From an uncultured Gammaproteobacteria bacterium (GTDB lineage Bacteria > Pseudomonadota > Gammaproteobacteria > Steroidobacterales > UBA11654), in the NCBI GenBank assembly GCA_902553145.1, contig CACDKD010000007.1:1-64000 (forward strand): 64,000 nucleotides of DNA, given 5' to 3'. Positions 45,163 through 54,129 of this stretch are shown in pieces. A program made the translations under genes and the position numbers. The number at the start of each line of letters is the position of its first letter. Position 1 is the stretch's first letter. Under the pieces are notes generated by a model that ran no database searches, was not told the origin of the DNA, and saw nothing but the letters and a program-made list of their open reading frames with translations.

Positions 45163-46353
45163 TTAATTCAATGCATCAATAATTAAATTGGGAAGCATGG
45201 AATCATCCCATTCTCTAGAGTTGTATCCTGTTCTTACAATCACCAATGATTTTGATGGGACAATATAGATTCTCTGTTTACCGATCCCATCCATAAAAAA
45301 AACATCGTCAGCCTTATAAGGTTCTCTATGAATGTTTGCAAAGGATTCCAATCGAGCATCGTATGGTCTGAATTCTTTATGTTCGGTTCCAAGCCATATC
45401 TGCATGCCATAGTTCGGGTTTGCCTTTGAAGGCGTAATCATTTGATCAACCCATCCGGCAGGCAATACTTGCTCGCCTTGAAAAACGCCTTTATTCATTA
45501 ACATTTCCCCGACACGAACCATGTCCCTTATTGATGCCCACATGCAGCAATCCGTATGCACCATGCCGCCTTCTTCATCCACAAAGAAGTAACCGTCTCT
45601 GGCTCCAAGAGGTTGCCATAATTTTTCAGAGAAATACTCACTGAATCGCTTTCCAGATGATCTCTGAATAATGATTCCAAGCATCTGACTATTCGGGTTC
45701 ACATGTGAGAAAACAGTGCCAGGAGGAACATCTACACCGATATTGATGTTAGCAGTGGCAATATCAAGACCCATGACTCTTTGGATTCGTTGCGATGTTG
45801 GTGAGAAATCATAATCTTCCTTTAAGCCTCCAGCCATATTAAGTAAATCGCGTATTTTTATTTCTTCTTTGGGCGTGCCTCTCCATTCTTCTATATAAAC
45901 ACTCGCAGCTGTATCGACAGATTCCACATAACCGTCTTCGATTGCATGGCCCATCATGATTGCATTCATCGTTTTTGTTAGAGAGTGGAGACCAAATAAA
46001 GAATCGGATTGTGTGTCATTCCAATATCGTTCGAAAACAATCTTCCCTTTATGCTGAATAACCAGGCTATTGCTATTGTTTTCCTCAGCGTAAGTGCTTG
46101 CAGCTTCAAAAACATCTTGAGGTATATTGCTCGAGCCTGTCTCGAGTGGGGCCACAAAATTACCTTGCGTGAGCTCCAATGGCTTGTACCAAGAGAACCG
46201 AGGACTGAGAGGATTGCCCAATATGGAAGTTGTCCATCTTTCCCAATAAAGGCCATACATCCCGAATGTTGCAGGAACAAAAGTGGTCATGATCACAAAC
46301 AAGAGTGCTAGAGATGACCATTTCAAAGTGCCTTTAATGAATCTTTTAATCAT
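45163..46353 (-). CDS. beta-lactamase family serine hydrolase
   Basis: The 396-residue protein has an N-terminal membrane anchor (about 12-33) and the class C beta-lactamase/DD-peptidase fold with S124-x-x-K127 in HSLTK. The second motif, usually Y-x-N, reads H-V-N in FSHVNPNS. A C-terminal YIVPSKSLVIVRTGY matches the end of the fold. It is probably an exported esterase, amidase or peptidase rather than a true antibiotic-resistance enzyme. It is divergent from the iron alcohol dehydrogenase gene. Confidence 0.85.
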   Translation of the reverse strand: MIKRFIKGTLKWSSLALLFVIMTTFVPATFGMYGLYWERWTTSILGNPLSPRFSWYKPLELTQGNFVAPLETGSSNIPQDVFEAASTYAEENNSNSLVIQHKGKIVFERYWNDTQSDSLFGLHSLTKTMNAIMMGHAIEDGYVESVDTAASVYIEEWRGTPKEEIKIRDLLNMAGGLKEDYDFSPTSQRIQRVMGLDIATANINIGVDVPPGTVFSHVNPNSQMLGIIIQRSSGKRFSEYFSEKLWQPLGARDGYFFVDEEGGMVHTDCCMWASIRDMVRVGEMLMNKGVFQGEQVLPAGWVDQMITPSKANPNYGMQIWLGTEHKEFRPYDARLESFANIHREPYKADDVFFMDGIGKQRIYIVPSKSLVIVRTGYNSREWDDSMLPNLIIDALN

Positions 46354-46430
46354 ATCTATTCCAATATACCCATAAAAGTTACAATATTGACATTATTTTT
46401 ATCATTTTTAACTGATTCGAGACCAATAGA

Positions 46431-47621
46431 TTGGATATACACCGTATTAACTCTTCAGAGATACTAAAGCCCCAAGATTGGACTTTTCCGATACCCATTG
46501 CATATGGTCCCGGAAGAATCAATGAGATCAGTGAAATATGCAATTCTTTGAAGATTGATAATCCCTTAATAGTGACAGACAGAAGCAGTCATGATCTTCC
46601 ATTCATTGGTCGAATCATTGATCTATTAAATGAAGGAAGCATAAAATCTGGCGTCTTCACAGAAATTTCCCCAAATCCCAGAGACGATGAAATATCGATT
46701 GGTTCCTCTAGTTTTAAATCGGGCAATCACGATGCTGTAATTGCCATCGGTGGTGGAAGCGCCATGGATGGTGCCAAAGCGATTTGCTTGACAGCAAACA
46801 ATGAAATTCCTTTGTGGGATTTTGAATGGGAAAAAGAACCGGCAAAGATCGGCAATGATGAACCTTTCCCAAAGTTGATTACTATACCCACAACCGCAGG
46901 TACTGGAGCAGAGACAGAGGGGACAGCAATGGTAACCGATACGGACAAAGGCATGAAATTTTGCATATGTCATCCAGAGTTGAGGCCATCAATTGCAATC
47001 TTAGACCCAGAACTCACGCTTGGTTTACCAAGAACATTGACGGCATGGACAGGTGCGGATGCGATGATTCATGCAATCGAAGGTTACTGTGTGCCTGGAT
47101 TTCACCCCCTATGCGATGGAGCTGCTTTGCAAAGCTTGTCGCTTGTTTCAGAAAATCTAACTCTTGCAGTCGATGAGCCCAATAATATTAAAGCCCGGGG
47201 AGCCATGTTAGTGGCTTCTTGTTTGGGTGGAATTGCATTCCTTAAAGGCCTTGGTCTTGTGCATGCAATTTCTCACATGGTCGGCGCTGAATTTGATACG
47301 CACCACGGTTTAACAAATGCCATTGTTTTGCCTGTTGTAACACGATACAACTTTCCAGAATTGGAAGGCAAGGTTCAAAGAATGTCCTCTGCGATGCATT
47401 ATGAAGACGCTTCCGTCGAAGCGTTTATTTCAAATTTAGACGAACTGCTTGATCGAATTGAGATACCTAAAAGCTTAGATAAAATTGGCGTCCCGATCGA
47501 TTGCGTCGACCGAATCTCTGAGAAAGCCATGAAAGACACTGCATATGCCACAAACCCTAGAATAGCGAGTTTAGAAGAGATGAATCAATTGGTTTACAAA
47601 AGCATCAAGCAAGCGAGATAA
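46431..47621 (+). CDS. iron-containing alcohol dehydrogenase
   Basis: The 396-residue protein belongs to the Fe-ADH family: AIGGGSAMDGAKAI (NAD binding), PTTAGTGAETEGTAMV, then metal-ligand region DAMIHAIEGYC, and GLVHAISHMVGAEFDTHHGLTNAI with the conserved His residues. It should interconvert an alcohol and aldehyde or ketone with NAD(H). The start is TTG, giving the MDIHRI N-terminus. The amidase follows nine bases later, suggesting the first gene of a three-gene catabolic operon. Confidence 0.92.
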   Translation: MDIHRINSSEILKPQDWTFPIPIAYGPGRINEISEICNSLKIDNPLIVTDRSSHDLPFIGRIIDLLNEGSIKSGVFTEISPNPRDDEISIGSSSFKSGNHDAVIAIGGGSAMDGAKAICLTANNEIPLWDFEWEKEPAKIGNDEPFPKLITIPTTAGTGAETEGTAMVTDTDKGMKFCICHPELRPSIAILDPELTLGLPRTLTAWTGADAMIHAIEGYCVPGFHPLCDGAALQSLSLVSENLTLAVDEPNNIKARGAMLVASCLGGIAFLKGLGLVHAISHMVGAEFDTHHGLTNAIVLPVVTRYNFPELEGKVQRMSSAMHYEDASVEAFISNLDELLDRIEIPKSLDKIGVPIDCVDRISEKAMKDTAYATNPRIASLEEMNQLVYKSIKQAR

Positions 47622-47629
47622 ATAAGTTA

Positions 47630-49045
47630 ATGATCTCGAAAACATCCCTTCAAGAAACGATACAAAAAACAACGTCGGGAGAAATCTCTCCGATTGATTT
47701 GGTTGAATATTCCTACGAGCAAATTAAAAAACACAATCCTTCGCTGAATGCGATTGTCTCTCTCAAAAAAAAGTCTCTGGTCATCAAAGAGGCCGAGTCT
47801 CTTCTTAAAAAGAAAAACAATGAGCAAATGTTACTTTTCGGGATTCCACTGGCAGTGAAAGATCTATTCGATGTCAAAGACCTCCCGACAACTTTTGGAC
47901 TTCCCAGATTCAAAAACAACATTGCAAAGAAGAATTCTATCCTCGTGGACCGTCTCATAAATCAAGGTGCTCTTGTATTGGGTAAAACGAATATCCCGGA
48001 ATTGGCACTCGGATCTCACACTAAAAATACATTGTTCGGCGCCACCTCAAATGCCTTTGATGAAGGCATGTCAGCAGGAGGTTCCAGTGGGGGAGCTGCA
48101 TCGGCTGTCGCATCCTCAATGATCCCGGTTGCAGACGGATCGGACATGATGGGCTCTTGCAGGAATCCAGCAGCCTTTTCAAATCTCTACGGTTTTCGGC
48201 CAACTCCGGGTTTGATACCGGAGAATAGGATCATGAGAATAGACGAACAATTCCCTTTGTTAAGTACCCCAGGATGTTTAGCAAAGACGCCGGGGGATAT
48301 GTGTATATTCCTAGATGCGGTCTGTGGGAAACATTCAATGGACCCATTTTCTTTTGACATGGATGGATCGTTTAGAGAAGCATCTTTCAGCGAGAATGAG
48401 TTCTCAAAGATGAGAATAGGGTGGCTTCGAGACATGAATGGAAGATATGTGTTTGAAGACGGGATCTTGGATTTGTGTGAAGAAGTGCTGAAACAATTGG
48501 CAGATAATTTCCTATTTGTCGATCATGTTTCAGATGACATCGATACAAATTTACTTTGGGAAACATGGACAAAATTGAGATCCAGAAACGTTTATCTGTA
48601 CTTGAGAGAATCAAATCTTCGAGACGATGAGAGCTTGTCTCATGGAGCCCAACACGAAATGAATATGGGAAAACAGATCTCCACTGAAGATTTAAGTCGA
48701 TCAATGAAAATGAGATCTGAGCTGATCAAAAACATTGATCGTCTTTTCGGTGAATGTGATTTTTTGGCAATGCCTTCGGCTCAAGTTTTTCCTTTCGATA
48801 AAAATACCGATTACCCAAAAAAGATTTCTGGAAAAGAGATGCAGACCTATCATCAATGGATGGAGGTGACCGTCCTTTCAAGTTTACTCGGACTGCCGAC
48901 CATTTCGATCCCTGTTGGATTCAATGAAAATAATTTACCGATGGGCATACAAATCATAGGCAGAAAGAAAGAAGACTTAAGGGTGATATCCTTTGCAAAA
49001 AGATACGAACAAATCTTTGGTTACTCAAATGTTACACCTACTTAA
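47630..49045 (+). CDS. amidase signature family protein
   Basis: The 471-residue protein carries the amidase triad: K77 in GIPLAVKDLF, the cis-Ser in SAGGSSGG (151-155) and nucleophile S176 in SDMMGSCRNPA. In most relatives the last block reads TDTGGS; here the Thr-Gly is Met-Met, so this site is divergent though the Ser remains. It should hydrolyse a small amide. It overlaps the acyl-CoA ligase by 17 bases, so the released acid is probably activated by that enzyme. Confidence 0.9.
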   Translation: MISKTSLQETIQKTTSGEISPIDLVEYSYEQIKKHNPSLNAIVSLKKKSLVIKEAESLLKKKNNEQMLLFGIPLAVKDLFDVKDLPTTFGLPRFKNNIAKKNSILVDRLINQGALVLGKTNIPELALGSHTKNTLFGATSNAFDEGMSAGGSSGGAASAVASSMIPVADGSDMMGSCRNPAAFSNLYGFRPTPGLIPENRIMRIDEQFPLLSTPGCLAKTPGDMCIFLDAVCGKHSMDPFSFDMDGSFREASFSENEFSKMRIGWLRDMNGRYVFEDGILDLCEEVLKQLADNFLFVDHVSDDIDTNLLWETWTKLRSRNVYLYLRESNLRDDESLSHGAQHEMNMGKQISTEDLSRSMKMRSELIKNIDRLFGECDFLAMPSAQVFPFDKNTDYPKKISGKEMQTYHQWMEVTVLSSLLGLPTISIPVGFNENNLPMGIQIIGRKKEDLRVISFAKRYEQIFGYSNVTPT

Positions 49046-50498
49046 AAAAGCAAAAACCCATGCAAAGAGAATCGCCATCCAAAGTGATGGAAAAGAATTC
49101 ACTTATGGATATCTCGATGAACGTTCCGATGAAATTGCATCGTTCTTGCTTGGCAATGAATCCGACTTAAATGAAGAGAGAATAGGGCTTCTCGTGCGTC
49201 CGGATATCCATTATGTTGTGGCTCTCTGGGGGATATGGAAATCGGGAGCAATCGCAGTTCCACTAAGCCTTTCAGCAAAAGAGTCGGAGCTTGATCACTA
49301 TATCTCTGACTCGAATATATCGCTGATTATTTCATCCAATAATTGTGAAGAGCAGAAAAACATCACTCAAAAAAATAGCATTGATATTGAGAATATCGAA
49401 AACATCAATGCAACAGAATGCATGTTGCTGCCAACCTTGAGCAACGATCGAAAAGCAATGATCATATACACCAGTGGGACCACCAATAAGCCCAAAGGCG
49501 TCATGACGACACACGGAAACATCGAAGCACAAATCACCGCATTGGTTGAAGCCTGGAAATGGACAAAAGACGATCACATTCCACTCATACTGCCATTGCA
49601 TCATATTCATGGAATCATTAATTCACTTTGCTGTCCGCTATATGTTGGAGCAAAAGTAAGCATGCTTGGAGGGTTCAATCTTGATAAAGTATGCAAAGAA
49701 ATTTCGCAGTCAGACTACACTGTATTCACTGCCGTCCCGACAATTTATTTTTCTTTAATTGAGAAATTAGAAGAAACAAATGATGAAGAAATATTCAATG
49801 GTTTTAAAAGACTAAGGCTGATGATGTCTGGATCAGCAGCATTAGCGCCTGAAATTCACAAGAAATGGGAGAAATTAACTAGTCAAAAGATCTTGGAGAG
49901 ATATGGAATGACTGAAGTGGGCATGGCTCTATCAAATAAGATCGATGGTGAAAGACGGCCTGGAGCTGTGGGAGAACCTCTGCCGAATGTTGAAATCAAA
50001 CTTGAGGATGAAAATGGAAATGAAATCATGGAAGAGGGCGAAATAGGACAAATACTCTTAAAGGGTCCACAAGTATTTATGGGGTATCAGAATTTGCCAG
50101 AAAAAACCCAAGCATCTTTCAAAGATGGATGGTTTTTAACGGGTGATGTTGCGGTCATGGAAAATGGCTATTACAGATTATTAGGAAGAGATTCTATTGA
50201 TATTATCAAAAGCGGTGGCTATAAAATATCTGCTCTAGAGATAGAAGATGTCCTTTTAAAGCATAAAAACGTAAAAGAATGTGCTGTAGTTGGGAAAGAT
50301 GACAATAAATGGGGTGAAATAGTCGTTGCAGCAATAATTCCTAAGAATAAGACAATTTCAGAGGAAGAAGTGCAAAATTGGTGCTCAAAGTACCTATCAG
50401 ACTATAAAATACCAAGAATTATTAAGTTTTTAGATAGATTACCTAAGAATTCAATGGGTAAAGTTACAAAAAAAGAGTTAAAGAACATATTTAGCTAG
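49029..50498 (+). CDS. AMP-dependent acyl-CoA ligase, malonyl-CoA synthetase-like
   Basis: The 489-residue protein has the ANL motifs: YTSGTTNKPKG (147-157), RYGMTEVGMAL, GYKISALEIE and the catalytic Lys in NSMGKV near the C-terminus. The MSGSAALAPEI and LERYGMTEVGMAL blocks closely resemble malonyl-CoA/methylmalonyl-CoA synthetases (MatB/ACSF3), so malonate or a methylmalonate is a likely substrate, though other short acids are possible. The ATG at 49029 overlaps the amidase; an in-frame TTG at 48993 is less likely. A long AT-rich gap follows with no clear terminator. Confidence 0.88.
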   Translation: MLHLLKKAKTHAKRIAIQSDGKEFTYGYLDERSDEIASFLLGNESDLNEERIGLLVRPDIHYVVALWGIWKSGAIAVPLSLSAKESELDHYISDSNISLIISSNNCEEQKNITQKNSIDIENIENINATECMLLPTLSNDRKAMIIYTSGTTNKPKGVMTTHGNIEAQITALVEAWKWTKDDHIPLILPLHHIHGIINSLCCPLYVGAKVSMLGGFNLDKVCKEISQSDYTVFTAVPTIYFSLIEKLEETNDEEIFNGFKRLRLMMSGSAALAPEIHKKWEKLTSQKILERYGMTEVGMALSNKIDGERRPGAVGEPLPNVEIKLEDENGNEIMEEGEIGQILLKGPQVFMGYQNLPEKTQASFKDGWFLTGDVAVMENGYYRLLGRDSIDIIKSGGYKISALEIEDVLLKHKNVKECAVVGKDDNKWGEIVVAAIIPKNKTISEEEVQNWCSKYLSDYKIPRIIKFLDRLPKNSMGKVTKKELKNIFS

Positions 50499-50948
50499 CC
50501 CCTAATTACCCTATAAATACTCATAAAACCAATACTTTTAATAGAATAATGTGCTTATTTAAGCCCTATTTTAGGTATATATATATGCGTATAATATATA
50601 TTATGTAAAGTTTATATATAATTTTATAATACAATATATATTATATATATCAGTTATTTATGTGATTTTTATAATGTATATTATTTTTTTTATTAAAAAT
50701 TGACTAAAAAAATAAATATTTTTGAAATAAATAATTTTCTGACCTTAAATAAATTTACGAATTACACAGGTTTAGAAAAAATTCTAAAAATAGCTCACTA
50801 AAATATATTGATATCATGTGATCTCTATCAAATATGTGTAAATTACTATTGAAATCATCATTTCTGGCTGGAAACAACCATCAAATGCTCTTTTATTGAT
50901 AATTAGTGCTTTTTTATTGTCTTATATAGAAAAAAGCTTTAATTTTGA
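50499..50948. other. 450-base AT-rich non-coding gap between convergent genes
   Basis: This is the longest gap in the window. It contains runs of TA repeats, a perfect 14-bp palindrome (50591-50604), another TA palindrome (50633-50642) and a 7-bp A/T inverted repeat near 50705-50720. No GC-rich terminator, RNA gene or convincing ORF was found. It separates the ligase gene from the SDR gene. Confidence 0.85.
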
Positions 50949-51758
50949 CTAAATACCGTACCTTGATAGTACATCTCTACTCTGTCTGAGTATTTTTGCC
51001 TTAAAAAACCTTAAAAGTATCTTTTGAAAAGGCATCCATGCAATTCTGATACCACTTTTGTTATTTTTGAGTATTTCTGAGACTATCCATGGTGCAACCG
51101 TCTCTACATGATCACAAATTATGTTCGCCATTGGTCGTGCTTTTTCCCACTCATCATGGCTTAATTTCTTCTGCTCATTGAGCCAGTTTTCTGTAATTAA
51201 TACTCCAGGACTTATGCTTGCAATTGTAACTCCAGTGTTTTTATTTTCTTCGACTAGATACTTGGTTAATATATTGATGCTTGCTTTTGTAGAGCTATAT
51301 ATACCCATACCTGGAGTAAGAAACTTACCGTCATAACTTCCTCCTAGCATGTTATATAAACTACCTTGACCTTGACTTCTGAATCCATTTACCGCTACTT
51401 GAGACCCAAAAACGGTTCCTAATGAATTTGTACTTATCATCGACGATACCAAGTCTTGAGGGACCTTATGAACTTTGTTGTAGCTTGATGCAAAACCTGC
51501 ATTATTGATCCAATAATCTATTGTTCCAAACTCAGATTTAGCCAATTGCCAGAGCGCTTCGAGTTCACGTTTTTTTGATATATCGCATGCCTGGCCAATT
51601 ACGCTGCCTTCATAGCTGCTATTCATCTGTTCTGAGACATTAATTATGTCATCTTCACTTCTGCTGGATATGACTACGTTATGCCCTAAACGTGCGAATT
51701 CATTGGCAAGTCCCCTACCAATTCCTTTCGTGCTGCCAGTAATTACAACTGTTGCCAT
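50949..51758 (-). CDS. short-chain dehydrogenase/reductase (SDR), faintly NYC1/NOL-like
   Basis: The 269-residue protein has the SDR cofactor motif TGSTKGIG (residues 7-14), NNAG, and YSSTKAS with the catalytic Tyr and Lys. The overall layout and a basic C-terminal tail resemble chlorophyll b reductase-like SDRs, but this does not define a substrate in a non-phototroph. The gene is somewhat more AT-rich than its neighbours and stands alone, divergent from the aldo/keto reductase by 69 bases. Confidence 0.83.
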   Translation of the reverse strand: MATVVITGSTKGIGRGLANEFARLGHNVVISSRSEDDIINVSEQMNSSYEGSVIGQACDISKKRELEALWQLAKSEFGTIDYWINNAGFASSYNKVHKVPQDLVSSMISTNSLGTVFGSQVAVNGFRSQGQGSLYNMLGGSYDGKFLTPGMGIYSSTKASINILTKYLVEENKNTGVTIASISPGVLITENWLNEQKKLSHDEWEKARPMANIICDHVETVAPWIVSEILKNNKSGIRIAWMPFQKILLRFFKAKILRQSRDVLSRYGI

Positions 51759-51827
51759 AAAATACCTTTGAGAGTAAAAATAATTCCAACAATATAGATA
51801 CTAAAGTAGATTATACTTTATTGATAT

Positions 51828-52769
51828 ATGGAATATAGAAATCTTAAAAATACTGACTTGAAACTTCCTATCATCACTTTAGGTGCCCTGAATTTTGGGT
51901 TCTTTTGTGATGAAGATGGAAGCATCAATACTATAAAAGCTGCCATTGATAATGGCGTCAATTGCATTGATACTGCACCAACATATGGAGGCATGAAAGG
52001 AAAATCTGAGGTCATTACTGGCAAGGCCATTAAAGGAATAAGAGATAAGGTAATTCTAGCAACAAAATTTGGTACAGACCCAGCAACTGGAAGAAATTCA
52101 ATTAAGGGAGGCGGGACTAAAAAATACATAGTTGAAGCTGTTGAAAACAGTCTGAAATCTTTGGATACAGATTACATAGATTTGTATCAAATGCATTTTC
52201 CGGATGCAGAAACACCCATTGAAGAAACCTTGAGAACACTTGAAGATCTCATACAAAGCGGAAAGGTGAGATACATTGGTGCATCAAACTTCAACGCCGA
52301 TCAAATGAGTGACAGTGTGAATGTTTCGATTGAAAATAGCTTCAATCAATTTGTTTCAATTCAATCGAGATACAGCATGCTAACAAGATATATGGAAGAA
52401 GATTTACTTCCAGTTTGTGAAGAGAGCAATGTCTCTATTCTCCCCTACTTTCCCTTAGAAAGTGGATTTCTAACAGGCAAGGTAAAAAGAGGAATGGATC
52501 CAGAAAAAGGAACGAGATTGGCGCTGTGGAAAGGTGCATTCACCTCTGATGAATGGTTTAATCTGATCGATGAAGTTGAGAAATTTGGAAAGGAAATAAA
52601 TAGATCATTATTGGAAATCTCTCTTGCATGGGTTGCAAAAAGAAAGATGGTTGCATCGGTTTTGGTAGGTGCAACATCAGCCGAACAAATGATTCAAAAT
52701 ATAGAAGCAATATCTTGGACGATGTCAGACGAAGAGATGGAAAAGATAGATCAAATTATCTTAGGCTAG
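51828..52769 (+). CDS. aldo/keto reductase family protein
   Basis: The 313-residue protein is an AKR TIM barrel: D and Y of DTAPTYGG, Lys in KVILATKFG, His in YQMHFPD and a C-terminal NADPH-binding VGATSAEQMIQN. It should reduce an aldehyde or ketone with NADPH. It converges closely with the MOSC gene. The substrate cannot be specified. Confidence 0.93.
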   Translation: MEYRNLKNTDLKLPIITLGALNFGFFCDEDGSINTIKAAIDNGVNCIDTAPTYGGMKGKSEVITGKAIKGIRDKVILATKFGTDPATGRNSIKGGGTKKYIVEAVENSLKSLDTDYIDLYQMHFPDAETPIEETLRTLEDLIQSGKVRYIGASNFNADQMSDSVNVSIENSFNQFVSIQSRYSMLTRYMEEDLLPVCEESNVSILPYFPLESGFLTGKVKRGMDPEKGTRLALWKGAFTSDEWFNLIDEVEKFGKEINRSLLEISLAWVAKRKMVASVLVGATSAEQMIQNIEAISWTMSDEEMEKIDQIILG

Positions 52770-52770
52770 A

Positions 52771-53367
52771 TCAGCTGGAAAGAAATTTAAACATTCTATC
52801 AGAATCAAAAACTTGAACTTTGACGTCATCTCCTTCGTTAATCTCACCTGCAACATCGACAATACCAACAAGCCCCCTCAACTTCTTTGCTGCTTTAAGA
52901 AAGTCTAATTTCCCTGGATAATCACCAGATTTGGTTTTCTGAGTCTTTGAAATCTCTTCAGACATATCATGACAAGGCGGATTATACTCTTCGACAATCA
53001 GAGTGGCTCCAGATGGGAAGGTTAGTTTTGATCCTTTGGGTAATTGAGAGAGATCAGGTATTCCTTTGAAACAAAGATTGGCGCCTAAAACTCTTGCCGT
53101 CAAATGTTCTGCTAGATCCATTGTCTCTGTGATCATTTGAAGCTCCTCTATGGAGACAGCGGACCACTGTCGATTGTTCCTTCTAATGGTGCCTGGAGGA
53201 TATGCTTCGCCCTCGTAAATTCCTCTCATGTAACTTCTGTGTTTATCCCCAACAAAACCATCCAATTCAACTTGTGCCGTTCCAATAGAATCTTTTATAA
53301 ATTCAATGGTTTTGCCAACATGCACTGAAACAAGTTTTGCATCAAATGTCTTTGAAAATTCACTCAT
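52771..53367 (-). CDS. MOSC domain-containing protein
   Basis: The 198-residue protein has the MOSC beta fold: a GKTIEF region with HVG at the N-terminus and the conserved Cys in YNPPCHDMSEE near residue 140. MOSC domains bind molybdenum cofactor-sulfur or carry sulfur. The start at 53367 is used because homologues begin there and it overlaps the rhodanese gene by eight bases; an in-frame start at 53427 would overlap by more. Pairing with a rhodanese suggests a shared sulfur-transfer pathway. Confidence 0.83.
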   Translation of the reverse strand: MSEFSKTFDAKLVSVHVGKTIEFIKDSIGTAQVELDGFVGDKHRSYMRGIYEGEAYPPGTIRRNNRQWSAVSIEELQMITETMDLAEHLTARVLGANLCFKGIPDLSQLPKGSKLTFPSGATLIVEEYNPPCHDMSEEISKTQKTKSGDYPGKLDFLKAAKKLRGLVGIVDVAGEINEGDDVKVQVFDSDRMFKFLSS

Positions 53368-53743
53368 TAATAATCTCCACACTATATCCAGCTTCACTCC
53401 AAGCCAGCATGTCTCCATCAATATCAATTATGTCATCAAATCCAAGACTCTCAAGCAACTGAATGACCTTGCCTGCTCTTACGCCGCTTCTGCAGAAAAC
53501 AACGATTTGATTGTCTTTGTATTCAGCCAGCAATTCTGGGGTTTCGAGAATCTTTTCATGGGATATATTGATAGCGTTCTTAATATGCCCACTGTCGTAT
53601 TCAGATTGAGTTCTTACATCGAGAAGCACAAGGTCACGTTCAGTATCACTGATGCTATCTTTGAGCTCGTTAACGGTCCAGAGTTCTGTAGACAAAGAAT
53701 TGAGACTTAATGATAGCGTCAATACTAGGAAGAGTCTTTTCAT
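53360..53743 (-). CDS. exported rhodanese-like sulfurtransferase
   Basis: The 127-residue protein has a signal peptide (about residues 1-19) and one rhodanese domain with the active Cys C84 in CRSGVRAG. It should carry persulfide sulfur in the periplasm or act as a phage-shock-E-like protein. An in-frame ATG 51 bases upstream (53794) is less likely because it would add a charged leader before the signal peptide. It overlaps the MOSC start and follows the DUF962 gene in one leftward run. Confidence 0.85.
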   Translation of the reverse strand: MKRLFLVLTLSLSLNSLSTELWTVNELKDSISDTERDLVLLDVRTQSEYDSGHIKNAINISHEKILETPELLAEYKDNQIVVFCRSGVRAGKVIQLLESLGFDDIIDIDGDMLAWSEAGYSVEIINE

Positions 53744-53790
53744 TACTTTATTGGGGGCAATCAGGATAATGGAAATGCATCCTGTGCATT

Positions 53791-54129
53791 TCATCTTTTA
53801 TTCCAATTTTCCAAGAAGTAAGGTGAGAAAAGAAATGCTGGAAAGAAAACGATTAGCTCGAGATAAAATGTTTTAACAAAATCCAAAGGCCCTTTGAAAC
53901 CATCAAACTGTTCTGGCTCAAACTGATGGCCAATTGCTTGAAGTGCGATTGCTAAAAACAATAAAGAAAACCCCATAAGAATTTGAGAAATATCTATAAA
54001 ACTAAACAGCCCGATCAGCATCAGAACATTGCCAGCTATAAACATGATTGAGCCGACTATATGGATGATTAAATTCAGTCTATTTTGATGTAATCGTTGA
54101 TAGTATCTGTATTCTTTTTCACTGATCAT
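53791..54129 (-). CDS. Mpo1-like (DUF962) family membrane protein
   Basis: The 112-residue protein has two to four hydrophobic segments and the DUF962 signature: YRYYQRLHQNRLN with an early His, GHQFEPEQFDG and GPLDFVKTFYLE. The yeast member Mpo1 is an Fe(II) dioxygenase that alpha-oxidises 2-hydroxy fatty acids. A role in lipid or fatty-acid turnover in the membrane is thus inferred. Its start overlaps the end of the ccmI-like gene by 11 bases. Confidence 0.85.
   Translation of the reverse strand: MISEKEYRYYQRLHQNRLNLIIHIVGSIMFIAGNVLMLIGLFSFIDISQILMGFSLLFLAIALQAIGHQFEPEQFDGFKGPLDFVKTFYLELIVFFPAFLFSPYFLENWNKR

Noticed and set aside
50499..50948. AT-rich gap as oriC, tRNA or CRISPR locus
   Set aside because: No exact DnaA boxes, tRNA cloverleaf or regularly spaced direct repeats were seen; only TA-rich low-complexity sequence.
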